A stretch of 5,418 nucleotides of DNA from Bacteroidia bacterium. GTDB taxonomy: Bacteria; Bacteroidota; Bacteroidia; Bacteroidales; BM520. This document shows positions 1 to 4,719 of this stretch, one piece after another (positions within the stretch are counted from its first letter, which is position 1; every line of letters starts with the position of its first letter). A program made the position numbers and the translations under genes. The DNA lies in the NCBI GenBank assembly GCA_009930445.1, contig RZYD01000177.1, positions 1-5,418 of the forward strand, read 5' to 3'. Below the pieces are notes generated by a model, which was given only the letters and a program-made list of their open reading frames with translations, was not told the DNA's origin and did no database searches.

Positions 1-11
1 CAATACAAGAC

Positions 12-374
12 TCATTTAATAATCACCGGTAAGGTGACATTCACATTTAAAGCTTTGATATCAATGAAATAGAGCCCTGCGTCAAATTGTTCCAAAGTTA
101 CGCTATTTTTCCCCGGGGAGTTAGAATCCACTTTTGACTTTAATTCATCCCCTTTAAAATTTAAAACACGTATTGTGGCATCGGTAAGGGGCACTGGTGT
201 AGAATAATTCACAATACTACATTGATTCTGTGTGGTAATTGCCACTGAAATTTTCTGAGGGTTTTGCTGAACCTCACGGTCAGAGGATTTTACTGCGCTG
301 GCAAAAACTGTAGGAGAAATAAAAAGTACTCCACAAAAGAAAAGAAAAGCAGAAAGGGAAAATGTAGTTTTCAT
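12..374 (-). CDS. Small exported protein with a DUF3244 / T9SS C-terminal-domain-like beta-sandwich
   Basis: This 120-residue protein has no assignable function. Residues 1-25 or 1-27 form a Sec signal peptide: MKTT, a hydrophobic core, then PTVFASA, which offers cleavage after A25 or A27. Residues 28-42 are polar and probably disordered. Residues 43-120 look like one small beta-sandwich: a strand with TIRVLNFKG (68-75), a polar turn, TLEQFDAGLYFIDI (93-106), and a final strand ending in PVIIK. The order 'V-x-N-x-x-G ... L-x-x-x-x-x-G-x-Y-x-x-x-I ... terminal strand + K' resembles DUF3244 and the type IX secretion sorting domain of Bacteroidota. The usual PNP motif at the domain start is missing and there is no cargo domain, so a free-standing periplasmic or surface DUF3244-like protein is more likely than a true sorted protein. 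The stop is TGA at 14-12. It is transcribed away from the sensor kinase gene and may share regulation with it. The call as a real gene is firm; the domain match is by eye. Confidence 0.8.
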   Translation of the reverse strand: MKTTFSLSAFLFFCGVLFISPTVFASAVKSSDREVQQNPQKISVAITTQNQCSIVNYSTPVPLTDATIRVLNFKGDELKSKVDSNSPGKNSVTLEQFDAGLYFIDIKALNVNVTLPVIIK

Positions 375-410
375 TTTGAAGTGTTTTAAATACCGGATAA
401 AAATAATTTA

Positions 411-443
411 CAATAATAGCAAAAGCGAATTATTTCGCTCAAT
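411..443 (-). promoter_or_regulatory. Candidate Bacteroidota promoter for the small exported protein gene
   Basis: Read on the minus strand, ATTG (443-440) is followed by 21 nt and then TATTATTG (418-411). The Bacteroidota consensus is TTTG at -33 and TAnnTTTG at -7, so each box has one mismatch and the spacer is about the right length. Transcription would start near 404, giving a leader of about 30 nt before the ATG at 374. This is a match by eye in AT-rich DNA and is tentative. Confidence 0.4.
424..439. repeat. Perfect 6-bp inverted repeat, possible operator
   Basis: AGCGAA (424-429), a 4-nt TTAT centre, and TTCGCT (434-439) form a 16-bp element with perfect arms. It stands out because it is GC-containing in an AT-rich intergenic region. 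It lies wholly inside the spacer between the -33 and -7 boxes proposed for the leftward gene, where a bound protein would block or re-align RNA polymerase. A second inverted pair, TACCGGA (391-397) and TCCGGTA (472-478), surrounds it almost symmetrically. An operator reading is inference; a short hairpin in a rightward or leftward leader is the alternative. Confidence 0.5.
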
Positions 444-506
444 ACCATGTTGTTGTTCCTATTCTGAATCTTCCGGTAGGTCAATGCCACTTATCGTTGA
501 ATTTTT

Positions 507-515
507 ACCGTTCAT
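507..515 (+). promoter_or_regulatory. Sequence matching a LytTR regulator half-site
   Basis: ACCGTTCAT fits the published LytTR half-site consensus [TA][AC][CA]GTTN[AG][TG], as I recall it, at every position. It lies about 30 bp upstream of the -33 box of the sensor kinase gene, a suitable place for autoregulation by the LytTR protein encoded next. LytTR sites normally come as direct repeats with starts 21-22 bp apart, and no second copy is found at that distance on either side. A weaker relative, ATCGTTGAA, begins 14 bp upstream at 493. A single 9-mer this degenerate can occur by chance. Confidence 0.2.
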
Positions 516-544
516 CGATTACAAAGGGATGAATCTCGCCTGCT

Positions 545-576
545 TTTGTGATTGAAATGGATTTCAGTTACTTTTG
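545..576 (+). promoter_or_regulatory. Bacteroidota-type promoter of the sensor kinase / regulator operon
   Basis: TTTG (545-548), a 20-nt spacer, and TACTTTTG (569-576) match the Bacteroidota housekeeping promoter consensus (TTTG at -33, TAnnTTTG at -7) with no mismatch. Transcription should start around 581-585, only about 7-11 nt before the ATG at 592, so the mRNA would be nearly leaderless. The in-frame TTG at 574 falls inside the -7 box and so cannot be the translation start if this promoter is used. Confidence 0.65.
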
Positions 577-591
577 GATAAAGATTTAACG

Positions 592-1704
592 ATGACTGCT
601 ACAGATAATTCAGATCGTTTCCTTGATCTTTACGAACGGCACAAGGTGTTCGTGCATATTATTTTCTGGCTGGCCTATTTGCTGGTCATCACAATCCTCT
701 CCTCGGCCTTCTATACAAAAACAACGTTTTTTGAATTATTTTTGCAACTGGGGTGTTCATTATGGATTGATGTAGCTGCAACATACTTCACTGCCTACTT
801 CCTGCTTCCCAGGCTTTTGTTAAAAAAAAAGTATGTAGGTTTTGTTATGTTGTTGTTGCTTTCAGCGATATTCTTCATTCTGATGCAACGGGTAATGCAG
901 GTATACGTTACTTTTCCGGTTTTTTATCCGGAAGTCACCCGAAAAATGATTTTTTTTGATTTTAATCCTGCCTATTCTATCGTAAATATCTATGCAGTGG
1001 TGGGAATTGTGACCTCGGCCCGGCTTTTTAAATACTGGTTTTTCTTTCAGCGGCAGGCGTATCGCCTGGAAAATGAAAAGCTGGAGGCGGAACTAAAATA
1101 TCTCAAATCGCAGATTCATCCCCATTTTCTGTTTAATACGCTGAATAACCTGTACGCCCTGACATTGGATAAATCTGACCTGGCACCGCGCGTAGTCATC
1201 CGGTTATCGGAATTGCTCAGCTATATGCTCTATGATGCCAATGCGCAAACGGTTCCCCTGCAGAAAGAGATCGATCTGATTGAAAATTACATGGAGCTGG
1301 AAAATTTAAGGCGTGGCGGTGATCTTCGCATCCACTGGCAGAAATCAGTCGACCAGCCCCTGACACCAATTACACCTCTGTTGTTCATCCCTTTCATTGA
1401 AAACAGCTTTAAGCACGGGGTTTGGAATGATGTTGGGCAACCCGAAATTTCCATTTCTTTGGTAGTCAAAAACAATGCCCTTACCTTTGACATTCAAAAC
1501 AGCATAGGGTCGACAGGGTCGAACAAACTTTCCAACGAAACGGAAGGGGAAGGCATCGGTTTAAGAAATGTAAAACGGCGACTGGAAATACTATATCCCA
1601 ACCACCATTCGCTCGAAATAATACAGAATAAAAACCGATACCAGGTAAGGTTGGTGCTGAATTTAATGCGTAAAAAAAATGAAGATCAAGTGTTTATTGG
1701 TTGA
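592..1704 (+). CDS. LytS/YehU-family membrane sensor histidine kinase
   Basis: This 370-residue sensor kinase of a two-component system should autophosphorylate and pass the phosphate to the LytTR regulator encoded by the overlapping next gene. Four hydrophobic segments, at about residues 18-40, 44-74, 81-105 and 128-146, form a membrane sensor module without a large extracellular domain, so the signal is probably sensed in or near the membrane. A short charged helix (153-174) leads into a His_kinase domain (PF06580) with QIHPHFLFNTLNN; the probable phospho-acceptor is H178 of PHFLFN. The ATPase part has the N-box FIPFIENSFKHG (N271) and the G-box GEGIGLRNVKRRLEILYP (319-336). All expected motifs are present and the length is normal. 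I chose ATG 592 over an in-frame TTG at 574 because the TTG lies in the promoter -7 box. The gene holds A9 (822-830), T8 (950-957) and A8 (1672-1679) tracts. The stimulus is unknown. Confidence 0.93.
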   Translation: MTATDNSDRFLDLYERHKVFVHIIFWLAYLLVITILSSAFYTKTTFFELFLQLGCSLWIDVAATYFTAYFLLPRLLLKKKYVGFVMLLLLSAIFFILMQRVMQVYVTFPVFYPEVTRKMIFFDFNPAYSIVNIYAVVGIVTSARLFKYWFFFQRQAYRLENEKLEAELKYLKSQIHPHFLFNTLNNLYALTLDKSDLAPRVVIRLSELLSYMLYDANAQTVPLQKEIDLIENYMELENLRRGGDLRIHWQKSVDQPLTPITPLLFIPFIENSFKHGVWNDVGQPEISISLVVKNNALTFDIQNSIGSTGSNKLSNETEGEGIGLRNVKRRLEILYPNHHSLEIIQNKNRYQVRLVLNLMRKKNEDQVFIG

Positions 1705-2401
1705 TGATGAACCGCTGGCACTGCGGGTGGTTGAGTCGCACATTGAAAAACTAAACGACCTTGAGGTTGTAGCCAAATGCCGCAATGCACTGGAAGCGTT
1801 TGAAGTGATAAAAAAGCAGCGTGTCGACCTGATGTTTTTGGATATTCAAATGCCCGGTATCACGGGGCTGGATTTTTTGAAAAATCTTCGCCATCGCCCG
1901 GCGGTAGTATTTACCACAGCGTACAGAAATTACGCGCTGGAAGCCTTCGATCTGGATGTTCTCGACTACCTGCTAAAACCCATTTCCTTTGAACGTTTTT
2001 TTCAATGTATCCAAAAATATTACCAGTATGCGGGCAGTGGAAACGCAATTTACCAACCAAAAGACGAACCACATACAACCCCGGAATCAGACAAACCCTT
2101 ATATGTCAGACAGGGCAAAAGAGCTATTAAGATTCCTACAGGCAAAATTTACTATATTGAAAGTCTGAAAGATTACCTTCAAATTCATACCCATGATGAA
2201 AAATATGTAGTAAAAATGACCCTCAGCAGTCTTGAAAATGAACTGCCTGAGTCATCTTTTCTCCGGATTCATAAATCGTTTATCGTGGCCATTCCATACA
2301 TTACAGCTCTCACTCCCACCCGAATTTTTATGGGAGAGATCGAGCTACCGATTGGCCGTAATTACAAAATGAATGTACTTTCCCGCCTTGACTATAAATA
2401 G
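1679..2401 (+). CDS. LytTR-family response regulator (REC + LytTR DNA-binding domain)
   Basis: This 240-residue cytoplasmic transcription regulator is the cognate partner of the preceding kinase. The receiver domain (about 1-118) shows the acidic pair D9-D10 of LLVDDEP, the phospho-acceptor D55 in MFLDIQMPG, the switch T80 in VVFTTAY, and K100 in YLLKPIS. A polar linker (about 119-139) with many P, D, E and T residues follows. The LytTR domain (about 140-238) contains the family pattern IYYIESLKDYLQIHT, then FLRIHKSFIVAIPYI, and ends with LPIGRNYK before the last helix. Its ATG lies 26 nt before the kinase stop codon in another frame, so the two are translationally coupled; an A8 tract directly before the start supplies the A-rich upstream context usual in Bacteroidota. 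LytTR proteins bind pairs of short direct repeats. The target genes are not shown by the sequence; the kinase promoter, the small exported protein and the porin are the nearest candidates. Confidence 0.95.
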   Translation: MKIKCLLVDDEPLALRVVESHIEKLNDLEVVAKCRNALEAFEVIKKQRVDLMFLDIQMPGITGLDFLKNLRHRPAVVFTTAYRNYALEAFDLDVLDYLLKPISFERFFQCIQKYYQYAGSGNAIYQPKDEPHTTPESDKPLYVRQGKRAIKIPTGKIYYIESLKDYLQIHTHDEKYVVKMTLSSLENELPESSFLRIHKSFIVAIPYITALTPTRIFMGEIELPIGRNYKMNVLSRLDYK

Positions 2402-2403
2402 GA

Positions 2404-3618
2404 TTAAAGCTTAATTCGTGGTTTCGCAGTAATCATAAGGTAAATAAAATGTTGCATTTTTTGTGCGGTTGCCGCCGGATAAACTACCTGCATAGTGGAA
2501 GTGGGAAGAAAAACCGAATAGCCACCCTGTATTGTAGTCGCTTCGGAGAAGTACCATTTCAGCGTCAAATCGGCTTCAGACCCCGGCGAAGCAGTACTGG
2601 AGGCCGGTTGAAAATGCTGAAGCTCAAAGTAATGGAGGTCGAGCATTACACGTAACGGTTTTGCCAGTTGGTATTCCAAACTCAGATAATAATCTTCCAG
2701 TCCCTGTTCCGGAATTCTGTTAAAGTAATCCATATACCCGTAAAAGCCGTGGCGTTTTCCGTAAAGGAGATCGAAGGTCGATGCAGAATTGGTGGCCCCG
2801 CTTAGGATGTCTGCGCCGATACGCGCTCCAATTTTCCCTTCAGTGAAATGAAATCCGCCATTCAACGAAAGACACCAGGCTAGGCCATCCCATAATGGGT
2901 CGTGCTTTTTTTGAAGGTAGAAATAGGCCTGATACCTCCAATCGCCTGGGTTACCAATTGCTCCGGCGCCCAATGTTGAAGTATAGGCCAATGCGGTGGT
3001 TGTATCAGATTTTGTATTCCCACTCACCACGGAAATAAGCGAAAAAGTGTGCGCAGGCTTGGTGAAGGCGTAGTGAAGCAAGTTCAGATTCTTTATTTTC
3101 AACGGACTGTAAGAATCTCCACGATGCTTTTGGTTGTTGTAAGATGTGCCCAGATCCAGGGTATGGTTATTCCGGGAAAAACCAATCAGCAAAGCATCGT
3201 AGGTAATCTGATAATCGTTCCAGCCACGGTTGGAGAGAATGCGTTGATCATCGTAATTCAGGGTTTGTCGCCCCACTTTAATCTGCAGGCTTTCAGTGGG
3301 TTTGAGCGCAACCCAAGCGCGATAGACTGCAATTCCGGAGGTATTGCCAAACATTCCGCTATAATTAAACCGATCGTCATCACCCCAAACCCGTACATCA
3401 CGGATATCAAAACACATTGCGATGCGGCCGGCAGCGTGTAGCAGAGCTAGGCTGGAGCGCTGACTGACGGAAATGGCAAGTTTTTCGCCATCACTCAAAG
3501 GAGCCTTATACCCTTTATCAAAAAGAACCCGTGGGCGAATTTCTATTTCCAGTTCAGTTTGCGCGAAAGCAGCGACGATTAGACCACAGAAAAAAAAGAT
3601 CAAGAAAAACCTTTTCAT
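2404..3618 (-). CDS. Outer-membrane beta-barrel porin, Alginate_export family (PF13372-like)
   Basis: This 404-residue exported protein is predicted to form an outer-membrane barrel. Residues 1-19 are a signal peptide ending AAFA before Q20. The mature protein starts with a strand containing EIRPRV, then has the family landmarks QRSSLAL (53-59), DVRVWGDD (74-81), AYRAWVAL-like alternation, VGRQTLNYDDQRIL (115-128) and RGWNDYQITYDALLIG (131-146). Near the C-terminus LYGKRHGFYGYMDYFNR (285-301) and GLEDYYLSLEY (306-316) are also typical. It ends in an aromatic-rich strand, HFIYLMITAKPRIKL. The length is usual for the family. The family is named after an alginate exporter, but most members are porins of unknown specificity. 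Here pstA and pstB lie upstream on the same strand, so uptake of phosphate or another anion is a reasonable inference but not shown. The 338-bp gap from pstB suggests its own promoter. Its stop codon lies 2 bp from that of the convergent regulator gene. Confidence 0.85.
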   Translation of the reverse strand: MKRFFLIFFFCGLIVAAFAQTELEIEIRPRVLFDKGYKAPLSDGEKLAISVSQRSSLALLHAAGRIAMCFDIRDVRVWGDDDRFNYSGMFGNTSGIAVYRAWVALKPTESLQIKVGRQTLNYDDQRILSNRGWNDYQITYDALLIGFSRNNHTLDLGTSYNNQKHRGDSYSPLKIKNLNLLHYAFTKPAHTFSLISVVSGNTKSDTTTALAYTSTLGAGAIGNPGDWRYQAYFYLQKKHDPLWDGLAWCLSLNGGFHFTEGKIGARIGADILSGATNSASTFDLLYGKRHGFYGYMDYFNRIPEQGLEDYYLSLEYQLAKPLRVMLDLHYFELQHFQPASSTASPGSEADLTLKWYFSEATTIQGGYSVFLPTSTMQVVYPAATAQKMQHFIYLMITAKPRIKL

Positions 3619-3650
3619 AAGCGATTTTTTTAAAATTCGAGTTCAAAATA

Positions 3651-3680
3651 CAAATTAATTTACAAAAGTAACACACCAAA
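3651..3680 (-). promoter_or_regulatory. Candidate promoter region of the porin gene
   Basis: Two overlapping minus-strand options exist. TACTTTTG (3670-3663) is a perfect -7 box but lacks a TTTG at the right distance upstream. TTTG (3680-3677), 18 nt, then TTAATTTG (3658-3651) has both boxes with one mismatch at -7. Either would give a leader of roughly 25-40 nt before the ATG at 3618. The boxes are close to what AT-rich DNA gives by chance, so the region is better supported than either exact box. Confidence 0.35.
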
Positions 3681-3867
3681 TTAATAAGTAATTAATATAT
3701 AGCAAGTTAACGGATAGGCATATAGGATATGTATTTGAATAAGCCCCATAAACACGGATCGGATCGTTTCTGAGGAACCTGTTTCAACCTTAATTTACTT
3801 AATTTGTATATCTCCAATATAAAAAATATATTTTATCCAATAATCAACTATTAATATAATATTATTA

Positions 3868-3938
3868 GTTTAGTGTAACAGAATATTTATTATATATTAC
3901 TTATTGCAGTTATAAATATTGGATATTCGTCACTAAAC
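3868..3938. repeat. Nested inverted repeats downstream of pstB, possible 3'-end structure
   Basis: GTTTAGTG (3868-3875) and CACTAAAC (3931-3938) are perfect 8-bp arms. Inside them AATATTTAT (3882-3890) and ATAAATATT (3912-3920) are perfect 9-bp arms around a 21-nt loop. Together they could fold into one two-part stem with a 6/10-nt internal loop. The element starts 18 nt after the pstB stop codon in the direction of transcription, suggesting transcript termination or protection of the 3' end. It has no T-tract directly after it and only AT-rich inner pairing, so it is not a standard intrinsic terminator. Confidence 0.4.
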
Positions 3939-3956
3939 ATAAACCTGACAAGAAAA

Positions 3957-4718
3957 TTAATTTATACTTCCCTGTAGATATGCCTTAGTGATTTCGGTTT
4001 GCGGATGATTAAAAAAGCGATCGGCAGGCCCATGCTCGACAACTTCACCGAGGTACATAAAAACCACATAATCGGCCAAACGAATAGCCTGACGTAGAAT
4101 ATGCGTAACCAGAACAAGGGTGTAATTACTTTTTAGCTGCAGAAATTTCTGTTCAATTTCCTGGCTGGAAATCGGGTCGAGCGCAGAAGTGGGCTCGTCG
4201 GCAAGAATAATCTCCGGATCAACAGCCAGTCCACGGGCCAGACAAAGCCGTTGCTGTTGTCCGATGGAAAGACTTGCAGCGGGTTCATGCAGGCGATGTT
4301 TTACTTCCTCCCACAAACTGGCCTGATGCAGGTAATGCTGCACCCGTTTGTCGAGAAATTGTTTTTTTCTTCGCCCTGAAAGCCTCAGCCCATAAGCTAC
4401 ATTATTATAAATACTCATCGGCAAGGGATAAGGACGCTGAGACAGCAATCCCATATTCTTTCTGAGGGTTGTTATATCTTTATGACTATGCAGAATATCC
4501 TCCCCATTGATAAAAATTTGTCCCTTGACATCAATTTCCGGATAAATATCAGTCAACCGGTTCATGGTCTTTAATAAGGTTGTTTTACCACATCCGGAGG
4601 GCCCAAGAATTACAGTAATTCGGTGTTCAGGAATCCGGATGTTAATATCTTTAAGAATATGTTCTTTTTCAATATAAAGATTCAGGTTCCGGATATCAAT
4701 TTTGTTGTTGACAGTCAT
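3957..4718 (-). CDS. pstB: Phosphate ABC transporter ATP-binding protein PstB
   Basis: This 253-residue cytoplasmic ATPase energises high-affinity phosphate uptake through PstC and PstA. It has all ABC motifs: Walker A GPSGCGKTT (39-47), Q-loop Q94 in LLSQRPYPLPMSIYNNVAYG (the PxPxPMSIYxNxAxG pattern is diagnostic for PstB), the signature around residues 150-163, Walker B IILADEPTSALDP (170-182) and H-loop H206. MYLGEVVEHGP (221-231) is also PstB-like. The length is normal. The signature reads LSIGQQQRLCLARG where the common form is LSGGQ, and the H-loop reads VTHILRQA where classical enterobacterial PstB has VTHNMQQA; I recall such changes in a PstB subgroup outside enterobacteria, so they do not imply loss of function. 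The ATG follows the pstA stop codon after one nucleotide, so the two are cotranscribed and probably coupled. No phoU follows in this window. A related ABC ATPase for another anion is much less likely given the neighbouring permease. Confidence 0.95.
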   Translation of the reverse strand: MTVNNKIDIRNLNLYIEKEHILKDINIRIPEHRITVILGPSGCGKTTLLKTMNRLTDIYPEIDVKGQIFINGEDILHSHKDITTLRKNMGLLSQRPYPLPMSIYNNVAYGLRLSGRRKKQFLDKRVQHYLHQASLWEEVKHRLHEPAASLSIGQQQRLCLARGLAVDPEIILADEPTSALDPISSQEIEQKFLQLKSNYTLVLVTHILRQAIRLADYVVFMYLGEVVEHGPADRFFNHPQTEITKAYLQGSIN

Positions 4719-4719
4719 A

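Larger units (their letters stand above)
3619..3956. other. AT-rich intergenic region between pstB and the porin gene
   Basis: This 338-bp stretch contains no credible gene on either strand and no recognisable RNA gene. It must hold the 3' end of the pst transcript and the porin promoter, since both are read leftward. It is strongly AT-rich and contains nested inverted repeats (3868-3938), a 12-bp palindrome AAAATATATTTT (3823-3834), a tandem pair CTTAATTT (3789-3796 and 3798-3805), and CAAATTAAT twice (3651-3659 and 3677-3685). A minus-strand TCCGTTAAC (3714-3706) is one mismatch from the LytTR half-site consensus as I recall it. No E. coli-like Pho box is seen. Confidence 0.7.

Noticed and set aside
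1287..1493. A 68-codon minus-strand open frame inside the kinase gene
   Set aside because: It lies antisense to the conserved ATPase domain and shows no features of a real protein.
1507..1522. Short tandem GGGTCGA repeat in the kinase gene
   Set aside because: It is only two 7-bp copies coding Gly-Ser/Thr residues in the variable lid loop of the ATPase domain, as expected for a flexible loop.
2403..2415. ATTAA-AGC-TTAAT as a bidirectional terminator between the convergent genes
   Set aside because: The arms are 5 bp, all A/T, with a 3-nt centre and no flanking T-tract, so it would not form a stable terminator hairpin.
3049..3441. A 130-codon open frame on the plus strand inside the porin gene
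   Set aside because: It is fully antisense to a well-supported porin. Its translation has no signal peptide, domain or recognisable motif, and no promoter is seen before it.
3619..3956. A Pho box or small RNA gene between pstB and the porin
   Set aside because: No pair of CTGTCAT-like repeats is present, and no known RNA family pattern is recognisable. The inverted repeats are better treated as possible transcript-end structures.
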